Shown: positions 9,331-22,933, counted from the first letter of the stretch. The stretch: 64,000 bases of DNA from Chiridota heheva (GCA_020152595.1 JAIGNY010001472.1:549001-613000); one strand, 5' to 3'. Notes: a model not told the origin generated them from the sequence alone. Numbers and translations: made by a program.

Positions 9331-11182
9331 ATTCAAAGGAAGATATTATGGCAAAGTCTCTACCTGTCCACATATAAAACTGCTGCGCGAATAATGTGGT
9401 TTACTGGTTTAGGTACGCAAATCCTGTATGTGTACTGTGGTTGAGGTTCAGCAAAAGCACTTAATTGCTCTTCTGTTGTTGTACTTGCTGCACATTGGTG
9501 TTTGAAGGAAGTTTTCAATAAATAATGGCATGAACAGTGACAATATATTATGTTTCAAAAATTCTACGACAATTAATGTAGAACAATATTTGTTAAAGGA
9601 TGTAATTGCATATAGACCAATCTAAATTTGTGGCTGATTCTAGATAAGACACTTTCTGTTTGTATATAGTAGTGATGTCGGAGGGGTGGGGGTGGCGGCG
9701 GAGGATTTATTATCATTGTATCAACATAAATTGAGTTTTCCAGAAGAAGTGGAGGGAATCTTAACTTCCTGTTAAGTGAGAATTTGCCCAAAAAACGTAG
9801 AATGCCAAATTCGGACTTTTGCAAAGTGGTCCATCGTCATATTTCTGTTTAACTGAACGTGTGGGAAGAAAATAACGTAATACCTGTCTTTCGTTTAGAG
9901 ACTCGCCCCTTCCTCCTTCCACAATGTTGACCCTTGCTGACATAACTTAGTTGTTATCTCTTCAAAATTAAGTAGGGAAGTGGTTGAGGGACCATAATTC
10001 CTGGGGGCCGGAATAATGTCCCCTTCCCCCCACTTTCTGGGAGAGTTTAAAAAAATACATACTCTTTTGAAATATACTGTCCCCGTACATTGTGTAGGAA
10101 AAGTATGATCCCACTGATCATCCGCTTGGTGAAAGGAAGTTAAGACCGTGGGTGGTTGCATGTTGCAGATTAAAATGTTGCAGTATAAAAATGATGTGAA
10201 TGAAACAATTCAGTGTTTCAACAGTTTTGCCTATAAGTTTGTACAGTAGATTTTCTTCAGGCTTGCACTGCAATTAACCTTTCCAGGTTTCCAAATAGGC
10301 CACGCCTACCATAGCAACGCGGTAACTATGTGGGGAAAACAAACCTAAAATCCGCAATCGTGCATTACCAATGCGTTGACATTTAGGTGTTCGCGAGGCC
10401 TGCCGCAAGCTTTGAATCATTAAGGCACTTCTCCGAATTTGTAGAGTTTTTAGCAAATAGGATTAACAAAATTCAGTTTGCTGACTTTTCTGGGTAACAG
10501 CAATCAGATTTACAAAGGCCGCAGCGGGTCCATAAAGCAATTTTTGTTCACCATTTTGCCGTCACCGTCAGTCTGTGTGTGCAGAAATTTATTTTGTACC
10601 GTAAGTTGCATTGATTACATGGGCGCGCGCCGTTAGCTAGCTGTGCTGTACCAGTACCGCGTAGGATGTTTGCGCCCCTACTCTTCCTCCTCACTTAGTT
10701 ACGCAGATTTTGTTGCTAGGCAAATTCGTGCGGTGATTGGTAAACAAGCTGTCAATCATTAAACTCAGAAAGGTTAATTCAAGCAGTCAACAAATTCTCA
10801 ACTCAGCGTTGTACGTCTTTTAGGATTATATAACATTTGCTTGCTATGCCTTTAAGGTTTGAGTTTTTGGTGTGTGCAACAATGTACGTACGATATAGAA
10901 TAAAATCATGTCTTGTTTTTCAACAAATGCAAAAAGGAATGAATTGGAGTACCCTTTTATTTTTGCTTCTCACTTTACATTTTGTATTGAATTACATCAT
11001 AGACATTAGTTTTAAAAATTGTCGGTGACACTACTGAGTAATATACACCATAGTAAACAGGTAAAGGATAGTACAATGTATTTAGCTTTCTCAGCATTTC
11101 CTACAGGTAATCTGTACTTTCAGTTTACAAAACATTGATAATGTCTGCTTGTTGAATTACCAGAATTTGTTTTCATTCATGT
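9331..11182. other. No gene recognised; locally CpG-bearing stretch
   Basis: No coding signature was found. 9681-9705 is G-rich. The interval 10270-10780 has more CpG than its surroundings, including GGGCGCGCGCC near 10620. It also holds two imperfect X-box (RFX-type) motifs and a CCAAT-box match, which I treat only as a finding. The rest is AT-rich sequence. Confidence 0.4.
11178..11182 (+). repeat. 5-bp TSD CATGT, left copy
   Basis: CATGT here and at 11671-11675 directly abut the CAGTCC / GGATTG ends of the MITE. Confidence 0.75.
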
Positions 11183-11670
11183 CAGTCCTGGAGCGTGCCT
11201 ATTAATGGGAACATAAATGTCTTCTTAAAAATGGGAACATTTTGCTACATAAAGCCGCGATTTTGTGATATTTCCCATGATTCTTTGCTATCCTAACGTT
11301 AAAGCCTTATGCAGTGTTACATATTTCAAATCTGAAATACGTCTCGGAAAAATATCTTTGCTAGGGGAAACTTCAAACTCATGAAAATACCTTCATTACT
11401 GTCATGGCTACAACTTTTCCACTCCCATTGGATATGTTCACCACGCCCTTTTCGAAATATTAGATAAAATAGACAATAGAGCTAGGCTTTTAGGCGTAAA
11501 ACGGCCATTTTGAAAATTTAAATGTTTTTCAACACAATGATTTTTAATATTTCAAGTACATCAATTAGAAACTATGACATTTCATCGCAACATCTGAACA
11601 ATATGACTGCATGACTTCAATATTCTCGTGTGTTATAAATGTTCCTATTAATAGGCATGATTCCGGATTG
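11183..11670. mobile_element. MITE with CARTCC ends and 5-bp TSD (family A, full copy)
   Basis: The left end CAGTCCTGGAGCGTGCC continues TATTAATGGGAACAT. It pairs with the reverse complement of the right end, CAATCCGGAATCATGCC continuing TATTAATAGGAACAT. Length is 488 bp. The flanking direct repeat is CATGT. No coding region is seen. Fragments of the same family occur at 30295-30401 and 47569-47870. A 5-bp TSD with CAG-type termini is compatible with a hAT-related or other cut-and-paste transposon; the superfamily is not settled. Confidence 0.85.
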
Positions 11671-13299
11671 CATGTAGGCAGCATCAGCTAGATTGTACCA
11701 ATAAAATTATTTAAAAGATGGAAATGAGATTTGCATATGTCATCTGCATATGCATATGTCATCAGCATTCTGCTTCCTCAGCTTTTTTGTGTTATTTCCT
11801 CCAAGCAAACTACTTTCTGTTCACAAACCTTGGATATTGCCCGCTTATTGAATTATCAGACTTTTTCTCATGCATGAATGCATGAGCTACATTGTAAATA
11901 TTAAAACCCTATCAAACATGAAAGTTCATCAATCATACTTATGCTGTTACGAGACATTTTGCTTTCTCAACAATTCCATGTGTAATTTTTTCCAAGAAAA
12001 TTGTACAGTGTAATTTCTGTTTACAATACAGTTGTTACCACGATTGTCTTCACGCATATAGGCTACTGAGTGAACAGAAAGTAAAAATAAATCCCCTCAA
12101 AATGAAAATAGCCCATTAAAAATCCTTAGGGATTCATTATAGGGATTATGGTTTATGTTTAAACCTATCTTAAGATAAGGAAATGTAAAGACAGTTTTAC
12201 AAAGGACTTTAAACCTCTTTTTTTTTTTTTCGTTGTCTACCCGGCGCTTTAAAGATCTGTGGACAGGTAGCAAAAAAAAAAGCTGTAAACCATGAAAATA
12301 GCCAAACCTATCAGCAAAATTGATTCAAAATTAACCACTTTACAGCATTTTCAATTTTAGAGCCTTAATTATATTCAATTATGCAAATTGTATTGTAATT
12401 TTGTGACATTGCAACAAGAAAACCTGGGAATTTCCCTATGTTAGTACATTGTGTTCAATCCTTCACCCTATTGTTTGAATGGGAGCAGTGCAAATGACAA
12501 AAAGGCTTTGAATTTCCATCATGCCGTGTATCAAAATTTAGCTGGAGAAAAAGTCGCTTGATTTTTATTGATTGAAATTTAGGACAATAATTTAACGAAT
12601 TCATTCAAGATTTTGAGCTGCAGTCTCTTTCACGTGTCACAATTTCTGCATTTATTACAAATTCTTCAAACTTTAATTAATTATAACTATGAAACCGTAT
12701 GAAGTATTGTTGCAATTTAAAGTGTTAAAGGCTAGTTATTGTCTCAATATTCAAACCGAGATAGCCGAACGTGATTTCTTCAGTAATTCGACCAATCAAA
12801 TGCTGGGACAACTTTTCCTTTGTTTCCCAACCAACTAGATGAGGGTTTGAGGGGAAAAAATGTAAGCAGCAATACGCGCACGTTTTTCCTTCAAGTATAA
12901 CGCAGGTATGATACGTGCACTTGAAAACATTTTTTTCATACGCTTCGTCCTATACCGTAAATTGTGCAGACGGCCAAGATTCCTCCAGTATGTTATTGGT
13001 CAATACGATTTCTCAAGTATACGATTGGTCCATTATGGACATGTGAATCTCGGCCATGTGACATTATTTAAATTAATTATCCGGAAAATGCCGATTCAGA
13101 TTTGAAATGGTCTATAACGTGAAGGTAAATAGGTTTCAATCCGTGTGTTTTGATTAGTCGAAACGCAATTATACAATGTGCACTTACGTTGATAGGCCAA
13201 TCAGTATCGTTTTGGAATAAAATGTACGCCGCCACATTTTAATCACGATAGATGGCCTTTAAAGATGCTATTCAGGATTTTAATGTGTTTTTTCCTTGG
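11671..13299. other. No gene; traces of a TTAA-type repeat
   Basis: AT-rich, no recognised genes. 12249-12420 carries TTAA followed by AGATCTGTGGACAGGTAG, then CAAAATTGATTCAAAATTAACC and TTTACAGCATTTT, resembling the interior of the TTAA element at 29039-29565. Its other end was not found. CATATGCATATGTCATC repeats near 11734-11765. Confidence 0.45.
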
Positions 13300-13926
13300 C
13301 AGTCCGGTTCGTACCCCCGATCGGGAGAACAGTTTTGTTCTCCCGATCGAAGGATTTTTTACAGAAGTATCCCACAATGCATCTATCCAAATTCAAAGTT
13401 TGTAAAGCAATAACAAAATAATCAAACACATTTCGAGCGCGGGGAACTCAACCACTGCGAAGAGTTCACATTTTTCTTCACGATTTGAAATAATGGCATA
13501 TGAATTATCTTTTCACCGTGCGCTTTTAAAATTTCACCGTGCGGTTTTCGAGAAATTTGAAAAAAAGTGATGAATTCTTATTATGTGTTACCGTTAGGCA
13601 GTCGCACTTTAACAAGATTTTCTGAAATTATGAGAAATAATTTGGGGATTTGTGAAAATTATTTAGGAATAACTGCGTGATAGTAACGAAGTTGTTTTAC
13701 TTTCGCGAAATTGAACATGAACAAAGCAAACTTCGTTACAAACCTTCAATGAAACGACTGATAAATGTCTATGACTGAAAGTTCAGAATAAAAATGGCGG
13801 CTTCCATATAACACTGTAAGCTCAGTGGGCATGCTTAATTCTCCCAGTCGGGTGACTTATTGAGTCCCCCGGTCGGCGGACTTATTTAGTTCCCCGATCA
13901 GCAGATCGGCAGTACGAACCGAAGTG
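13300..13926. mobile_element. MITE with CAGTCCGGTTCGTAC ends and hairpin-rich subtermini
   Basis: The left end CAGTCCGGTTCGTACCCCCG pairs with the reverse complement of the right end, CACTTCGGTTCGTACTGCCG. Just inside the left end (13319-13348) is a perfect 13-bp-arm hairpin, GATCGGGAGAACA / TGTTCTCCCGATC, with a GTTT loop. Inside the right end (13847-13915) are degenerate direct repeats built on CAGTCGG / CGGTCGG followed by a GACTTATT block. The flanks CTTGG / TCTGG are only partly alike, so the TSD is uncertain. No transposase is present. Confidence 0.8.
13319..13348. repeat. Perfect 13-bp-arm hairpin
   Basis: GATCGGGAGAACA, loop GTTT, then its exact reverse complement. It lies 19 bp inside the left end of the MITE at 13300-13926. 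Confidence 0.95.
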
Positions 13927-15249
13927 TCTGGTGAGTATAAATCTGTGTGCTCATAGACGTTTAGCACCCTGCATTTGAGGGTACAATTATTCTTTGTGTA
14001 AGTTTATTAGTTTGTATTTTAAAGCCTAAGGATAGTTTGATCTCCATTTCAAATTCATGAATTTGATTTCCACTTAAAGCTAATGATAATGTAGGCCTAT
14101 AGTTCGAATCCACATACGCATAGTTTGTTACAATCTCACATGAAATCTTCAGCTAGTTTTTGAGTGAGGCAGCGACTTTGAAATCAATTTAAAGCGAAGA
14201 CACCTTCAGGTAAAATCTTGTTTTTAGCCTTTTCAAAAAACTGGGGCAGCTTAACTCGAGAACAAATTGTATTTGGTCAATAATTAAACACAGATTAAAG
14301 GGAGAGCTCTTTATAAGAGATGACATATCCGTCCTCAAATCTGTCTAATTATCCAATTTTCCCGCTAATTTTCTTTCTTTTTCCTCGCCAATTTTCTGTT
14401 CTCCTGTCAATTCTAATATAAATCAAATGAATAAAGATACTTGGAAATTCTACTTGGCTGGCTGTGCAAATAGGATTATGTAAATTTTTTGTACTGAGAA
14501 TATATCCGACTGAATAAGTTCGTGTTTTAGGGTTTTCCATGAATATACTCTTAGTGGTCGGTTTAAAAGGCAGGCATGCGTGGTTGATTTCCTTTACATT
14601 GGCCTCCATGTCCAATACTTCATGGTAAACTTCTTATTGGTATTCTGGAAGGTATACATCGTGATGGAATGATTTTTTTTTTTTTTTACACGCATAGGGC
14701 GGCCGGCGTAAGAGGCGTTATTTTGTTTGTTTTCAATCAAGCTGTCAAGTATAATCAACGTTTTTCTTGGTATTTAGCAAGCGATTTTTCCAAGTTCAAG
14801 TTTTGGCGAAAGGGTCTTTGAACCCAGTTCATCCAAAAAAAAATTCAAGGCCCCAACTTTTTAAGAGATATCAAAATGTTTTGCTTTCATCTAATAATCA
14901 CCAATACTTTCAGTTTCTTATCATCTAGCATGTGATTGTATATTTCAGAGGCTAAAAAACGCCCACGTTTGATAAATCCGAAGAACTTTGGGGGAGGGAG
15001 TTGAGGCGGGACGTCAATCCGTAGTCAAAAGTAGGAGGACATAATATGATCGAAAAAAATCTTACCCCGAGGTTAGAGTGCACGCCGAAATTCCTTTATT
15101 TTGCAGCAAAAGGATTCGCTTGGTCGCTGGATAAATGAATTTCTGTAAATTCGCCGGATTTTTTTAAATATACAAATAGACAACTATAGTATAGGCCTAC
15201 ATATAGGCTATATAAATGATATCAAACTTACCATCTTTTTATCCGTAGA
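13927..15249. other. No feature recognised
   Basis: AT-rich sequence. Short poly-T runs are present (14671-14688). GC-richer islands near 14700-14720 and 14990-15020 look like transposon ends but have no partners that I can find. Confidence 0.4.
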
Positions 15250-15263
15250 CGTAGCCAGGTTGT

Positions 15264-15289
15264 TTTGTGTGTGTGTGTGTGTGTGTGTG
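15264..15289 (+). repeat. (GT)n microsatellite
   Basis: About 13 uninterrupted GT units. Confidence 0.95.
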
Positions 15290-15690
15290 CCAGCTGTATA
15301 CGCTTTGCGCGTTGAGCGTGGGGCTTAGGGGCCCGCTCGGCGCTCAATGGCCACTAGTGAGGCTGTATAACCATGATAACCCACGAATAATCTCCCTAAA
15401 AGCTATGCATTTTGGTGGACTAGAGGTTGCCTAAAAATGTATAATATTGTATTCAATCGCTCGATATATCAGCTGTTTATATCACATTAGAGGTTAAGAG
15501 TGAAATTAGAGGATTAAGCGAGATCTTCGCTGAAGTGCATTACTAAATTAAGTAATTTTGGCCGCAAAAAGGATGGGGGCGGATCTGTCAGCTATATACG
15601 CTTTGCGAATTCGGCGTAGGGTTAAGTTTTAGGGGCCCGCCCAATGACCCAGGGCTATTGGGGTCCAAGCTATGCGTTTTGGTGAACAAG
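15290..15690 (+). repeat. Two diverged units of about 295 bp leading into the (TA)n tracts
   Basis: CAGCTGTATACGCTTTGCG with GGGGCCCGC at 15291-15335 is echoed by CAGCTATATACGCTTTGCG with GGGGCCCGC at 15588-15640. Each is followed by AGCTATGC-TTTTGGTG-AC-AGAGGT. The second unit runs straight into (TA)n through AAGAGGTGCTAATATTATATA. Confidence 0.75.
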
Positions 15691-15696
15691 AGGTGC

Positions 15697-15812
<116 letters not shown>

Positions 15813-15833
15813 CAAGAGGTGCTTAAAAACGTC

Positions 15834-15958
<125 letters not shown>

Positions 15959-15977
15959 GTGCATGTATGTATATATA

Positions 15978-16250
15978 CCGCCAACGAGTGAGCACACACT
16001 TACAATGACGGGATCGTCGCCTGCGTATTCGGTTATGATAGTAACAATGCTATCACGAAACGCTTAATACGACCCGGACGAGAACACAGGTAAGACGTAC
16101 GGACATACATAACATCGACAACCAAGTCAATGTCCACGGCCTTTGATAACCAGTTGTGGTGCACTGGCGTGTCTACCCAACCCAGGCTTGAACCCAGGGC
16201 CTCGTGGTCTGTAGACAGGTATGATAACCGCTACACCACAGTTAGTAGAC
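15978..16250 (-). mobile_element. tRNA-derived SINE, copy 2, embedded in (TA)n
   Basis: Closely matches the SINE at 5346-5625 over its whole length. On the minus strand the B-box GGTTCAAGCCT is intact (plus 16184-16194), as is the A-box-like TAGCGGTTATC. Both flanks are CATA/TA-rich simple sequence, so no convincing TSD can be called. It separates two (TA)n tracts, either because it inserted into a pre-existing array or because slippage grew on both sides. Confidence 0.92.
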
Positions 16251-18077
<1,827 letters not shown>

Positions 18078-18149
18078 TATTTTTTGTATACCTATATTTG
18101 TGGCGAGCGTGGCGGACAAGAATTGTGTCCCAAAGTTAAAAAGCTGTGT

Positions 18150-18282
18150 TTCCATGTGCACGTATACGTATGCGTTAGCGTTGACGTATGCGTAACAGAA
18201 GAATCTCTTCTGTGCAATTTCAGTATAACTTTTTTTCCATGTGTCCGTAAGCGTATGCGTAAACGTATGCGTATCCATACGT
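18150..18282 (+). repeat. CGTATGCGT-rich minisatellite
   Basis: Degenerate copies of a 10-12-bp CGTATGCGTA / CGTTAGCGT unit form two clusters (18160-18196 and 18246-18285). Each cluster follows a TTTCCATGTG leader, so the whole is also a roughly 90-bp direct repeat. It is CpG-rich against an AT-rich background. Confidence 0.75.
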
Positions 18283-18941
18283 AAAACATCACTACATGTA
18301 GCGATTCGGTGCGTGAAGTTATATGTAGGCCCTACGCATGCGCAGGGAAGGAGTTAAGGCTCTGAATTCATTTCACAAAGGGAATATTATCAGTGGCGGA
18401 TCCAAGCAGGGCCCCAAGGCCCCCTCCCCCTCTTTTTCGGCTCCTTAATATTTATTCATTTATTACAAAACGAGGAAGAAAAAAAAAGGTCATCGGTCCA
18501 GGTCATAGAGCAAGGTCCTACCGGTGTGGATGTGCCCCCGCCCCCTTCCTTTACCCCTTGAAAAACCGAACTGATAGAAAAGCAAACATTTCACGGGTAC
18601 TTCTTCCTTCCCTTCCGTTCCCTAGTGCATTGCATGCACGTCTTGTTTCCGTTGCCCCGTGCGGTGTAGGGCATGGTGTTCACCGCAGTTTTCCCCATGC
18701 TTCCTTGCTGGTATCCCTATCAAATTCGAAAAATGTATTGGAATTTAAAACAGCCTTTTTCCGATAGGCCTATGCTTTTCTCCAATCCAAAAAGTAACAG
18801 AAATATATCAAATGATTTCGGTAAATTCTTGCTACTCTCGTTGAACACGAAATTTAGGAGCATTTTTCTCGAAGCGTTGGAAGTATTCCACCTTTTCCAT
18901 CACAATAAACAGACGCGAAATCTCTCAATCAGCCATGTTGA
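18283..18941. other. No gene recognised
   Basis: 18393-18425 has CAGTGGCGGATCCA followed by a GGGCCCC-rich patch, resembling a transposon terminus without a visible partner. The rest is unremarkable. Confidence 0.35.
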
Positions 18942-19431
18942 AGGATTAGTTCAGTTGTCAAGCAAGTCATCTTAAATAAAATAGAGGACTAAGAAAAAAT
19001 GGTGAAGAAAGCATTGAAAAGTCTACTATCACAATAGAAAATTGGTGTCCTCATCCTAACATTCTTAACAATTGTTAATGTGTTTTAAAGAAAAATTATC
19101 TAAATTTTTTACTATTTTAATTATTTTCTTCGAACATTCTTCAGGTGGTATAAAATGCCCTTACTAGATTCAGTTTTAATTCTTTTCTGACATATTCCAT
19201 GGGTTTTAAGCCACAAAATCGCATGACAAAATATGATAGAATACATCAAGGATTGAGGAATTTGAGGCTATGACATCACAACTAGTATGATTTCAGTCGT
19301 TTCTACACAAATTTTACCAAACTTTAGACAAATTAACGAAATCAGACTTTTGAATGCTTTCTTTACCATTTTGTTTCTTTTGAAGTTCTCTTTCATATAA
19401 GATAAACTTGCCTGACTCCTGAACTAATCCT
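18942..19431. mobile_element. TTAA-type MITE with inverted repeats of about 120 bp
   Basis: The left end AGGATTAGTTCAGTTGTCAA pairs with the reverse complement of the right end, AGGATTAGTTCAGGAGTCAG. Pairing continues through AATGGTGAAGAAAGCATT versus AATGGTAAAGAAAGCATT. Length is 490 bp. Flanks are TTGA and GTAA, each one substitution from TTAA. Same family as 51619-52228 and the partial copy at 8910. Confidence 0.85.
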
Positions 19432-20599
19432 GTAAACAACTTATTACGGAAAGAATAAGATGCGGCAGATTCTTTTCTATCGATTTTTCGATGGAAGTTA
19501 TTGAAGATTATACGATGCAAGAAATTTATCTGCAGAGTCTGACTTTATCTTCTTCTAACAACCCTGGGAAACACCTCACAACTGTGTTTATTTAGGCTGA
19601 AAAAAGATTGAAATCATTATTTCACTCGACACGCAAAGTATGGCGATGTAATTTAGGAGAATTATTAACAAGGATTTACAAAGGCTGTACCATGATTCTG
19701 ACGTTATATCAATACAAACTTGATCATCCTGCCATTATCGAAGGTATATGCGCGCTTATAAAGGAAGCAATTTACTTGGTTGGTGCCACTTCCGAGAGAT
19801 GACGTCATTTGCTGGAGTGAAAACAAAGCTTTGCGCGATACAAGTCCGGCAAGTCCGTATGTGTTTACTGTGTGCGGTACGTATGACATGTAAACAAACA
19901 CAGCTGATCGCTTTGTGCTCCAATGCGCGCGGTTACTATGCGGTCTGACGACCTCGGGTCACAAACTTCCCGGATATCCAACCAAGTGAATAGCTAAATT
20001 GTCTTTTAAATAACCGTCAAGGGTGCAAGGTCTAGAAAAATATTTCATCAAAATTGGTTAAACATTGACTATTTTACAGCGTTTTTACATCTCACGCATT
20101 ATGCGAATATCATGCAAATGTTGTAGTGTCTTACACGGCAAGATTGATATTTTCTTCGGTATATCTTTTTTTTTTTTTTCCTCACATTATTTGGAAGTTC
20201 AGCAAATTCTGCCCAACACTTTTTGAGTCTTTGTCATGCCCCCAATAAAATTCTAGCAGGATTAGAAATAGGCAACAAACCTATTACAAATGAAACTGAT
20301 CATTGTAAATTATTAATACTTTAATTCAAAACATAAAGATAAAACGGATGAATGGAATTTAATGACAGCTGTCTGCAATTGAAATCTAGTATGCATGATA
20401 TGTAGATTATTGATAAAGCAAATTTAAGAAAGATCAACTTCGGGACAAATGGTTTATGCTTTACGAATTATAAACCCCTGGAGAGTTTTAATCCATTATA
20501 GCCCAAACTGCTAAAATACTAATAAAGCAGTAAGGAAAGAAAATCAGGTCAGATTTGGTTTGTGGGCAAAGGGAAATAACCGACCTTATGTGCTTCTAT
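19432..20599. other. No gene; fragment related to a TTAA element
   Basis: 20040-20120 contains TCAAAATTGGTTAAACATTGAC and TTTTACAGCGTTTTTAC, related to the interior of 29039-29565. No ends are visible. Poly-T at 20166-20180. The rest is AT-rich. Confidence 0.4.
20595..20599 (+). repeat. 5-bp TSD TCTAT, left copy
   Basis: TCTAT occurs here and at 21102-21106, directly abutting the CAGTC / GACTG ends. Confidence 0.8.
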
Positions 20600-21101
20600 C
20601 AGTCAGGGAGAATCCTGGACTTTTGGTGTAATTAGAAAATACACCAAAACTTGAAGCTTCGTATTCATTAAGATCCATGCAGGCCGCCATTTTAGCTTGT
20701 GGTAACATTATATCAATGAGATTTTTACCAAGAGCACCGTCTGACCGTAGTATTTGTGTAATGTAACGTATGATGCATGTACACGGTATCAGCGATGACT
20801 AAGCCAACACAGAATCATGTGTCGCGAGGGCTGTTGAAAAGGTCAACGGAGGTCTTTTGTTATTTTATCGCGAAGTTGAAGAGTCCGCAGTCAAATCTGA
20901 TTAATATTCATTAGATATCGATTTCTCCTTTCAAAAAATACCCCCGTCCCCACCTCTTCCCCGTGTTCTCATTAAAAATCACTATTGACTTAACATTATC
21001 ACTAGTTAAAATGGCGGCTTCTATGGATCGTGTAATGAATACGAATACGAAGTTTTGGTGTATTTATCATTACACCAAAAGTCCTGGATTCTCCCGGACT
21101 G
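20600..21101. mobile_element. MITE with inverted repeats of about 100 bp and 5-bp TSD
   Basis: The left end CAGTCAGGGAGAATCC pairs with the reverse complement of the right end, CAGTCCGGGAGAATCC. Pairing continues through GGACTTTTGGTGTAAT, ATACACCAAAACTT, GTATTCATTA, GATCCAT and GCCGCCATTTTA. Each arm itself contains a hairpin (TTTTGGTGTA / TACACCAAAA). Length is 502 bp. The middle includes a C-rich patch near 20940-20965 and no coding region. This is among the best-preserved DNA-transposon derivatives here. Confidence 0.93.
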
Positions 21102-22182
21102 TCTATTATCTTTTCTAACATTATAAAAGCATGAAGAGATTATCTTGATACATGAAACCAATTAACATAGCATTCATAATTAAAAAGATGTAAACAGGTA
21201 AAAGATATCTCTGAACTTTCGAATAACAACTCCTTAGTTATTTTCATCTTTTTTCGTTAGCAGAAAAAGGGGTAAATTCTCCCCGGTCGCTGAAACTGGC
21301 AACAAGTAGTGGTTACTGTATAAATGAACACTTGTCAGTCAAACATCCTTAGGGGAATTTGGGGTGGAGGGGGTGGGGAGCTAAAACAAACAAGGGATTT
21401 ATGTGATAACGTTTTACAAATATGGCCCTCGGGGAATAACTCACAAGAAGTTTTATAATAAGGATTATGTAGATTGCCATGTTATATCACTTCATCATAA
21501 TAACTAATAATTAAACTTCTGTTTGAACGAAAGAACCGTACCAGCTGATCAGTGGGCGTGTATAAGGGTGGTGCTATTATACCCTTATCAGTCCAATTTA
21601 AAAGGGAATTGACCCACAAACGAAAAATTTAATTATTGTAAGTTTACGAAAACCTGACCAGAGATGTCGCCCAAACTGGACGCCATTTGGAAAAATGAAG
21701 ATGAAAGTTGGAAATACAACCGTTCCTCTTCAATCATCTTCACAAATCCACCCAGTTAAAATTTGCTGCCTTTACAACACCCCCAATCAGAAGACCCTAG
21801 CGACGTCCCTGAATGCGACCGTCATTCAACAAAATTTCTTATGTGATAAACGAAACAGTTTGCATTTGACCAAAGAGCTTTCGCTGGTGCAAAGGGTTGT
21901 TAATGGTTTGCCAGAGTATATGGTTGATATTTTGTTCACACTTTTAAAGTCAACAGTGATAAATTCTATACTAACTCCGAGCGTCATTGATTTTACTTGC
22001 TTTTGTGGTGGTGTTCGTTTGGGCTTTCTTTATGTGGTGACTAACACTTCTTTGCCCGCCATCTTGTTATGTTATCTTTCTTCAGTTCTTGGTCTGGTCT
22101 GCAAGAGAGTAAAAGGCAGTGCCGTCGGAGGGTAGTTAATACTTAGAGAGGGGGTTGGAGGGTGGGAGGGGGAAGGGGTGTT
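21102..22182. other. No gene recognised; dispersed repeat segment within
   Basis: The interval contains a TATAAGGGT / ACCCTTATC inverted repeat near 21559-21590. 21690-21815 is a repeat shared with 42735-42960. An open frame from 21695 to 22135 (146 codons) overlaps that repeat and matches no family I know. Confidence 0.4.
21690..21815 (+). repeat. Dispersed repeat shared with 42735-42960
   Basis: GTTGGAAATACAACCG-TCCTCTTC, ACAAATCCACCCAGTT, AATCAGAAGACCC and AGCGACGTCC recur in the same order near 42771-42955. The second locus has extra copies of an ACCCAGTTGGAAA unit. Confidence 0.7.
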
Positions 22183-22380
22183 AACTACCATTTGCTTCAA
22201 CTTTAGCGCTTTTCGAGTGCAAAGCGCGAAATGTCTGGTGGATCCTGCTTAAAATCCTATGGTAGGAAGGGGGGAGGGGGAATAATTAACATTTGCTTTA
22301 ACCTTAGCGCTTTTCGAACGCAAAGCGCGAAATGTGTGGGATCCAGGGACCTGCTTAAAGGCCTATGGTAGGGTCCAGGG
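22183..22380 (+). repeat. Tandem duplication of about 101 bp with an AGCGCTTTTCG hairpin
   Basis: Two units share AACATTTGCTT-AAC, TTAGCGCTTTTCGA, GCAAAGCGCGAAATGT and CCTATGGTAGG, with anchors at 22204 and 22305. Each contains a GCGCTTT / AAAGCGC inverted pair. The following 22380-22490 is G-rich. Confidence 0.8.
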
Positions 22381-22933
22381 GCGAAGGTGGTGCATTTCAA
22401 CTCATTTGTGGGTCTAAAATTGACGGCAAAATGAGATGGGGTAAGTAATGGTGGGGTGGGATAGGGTGGGTGGGGTGTTCTGGGAGATATATGTTTTCCA
22501 CACTAAGCATGTTATAAAAGTACCCCTTGGAAATACGTTCTCTCCAAATCATAGCTAATGAACCTTATTCACTTTTCAGGCCCTTATATCAAACATTCAA
22601 ATATGCAAGTTGCCTGGGGACACAGAATTTTATGGAAACCCTTAAGCTATTTTGTGAGTATACATTAGAATGGCATGGCTAAAGCTGAAAGGACTATTCC
22701 AAATACCTTACCCCAACTGAAATTTGGAAAATCAGAAAATGGCCCTTTTTAATTTCAAGTGCATGGCCCTTTTGGAAATGTTTAGATTAGAGATCCCGTA
22801 ATATCGGGAAATGTACAACCAAAATACGAAACATGAAAATGTATGACAATATGCAGTAAACTCGGAACATTTATAGATCAAACATCTAGTCATATTCGGA
22901 AAATATAAGACTTAACAATTCTGAAAAAGTTAC

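Noticed and set aside
18393-18425. CAGTGGCGGATCCA as a transposon left end
   Set aside because: No matching inverted end or TSD was found within reach, so no element is called.
21695-22135. 146-codon open frame
   Set aside because: Its first third is a dispersed repeat also present at 42735-42960, where the frame is not preserved.
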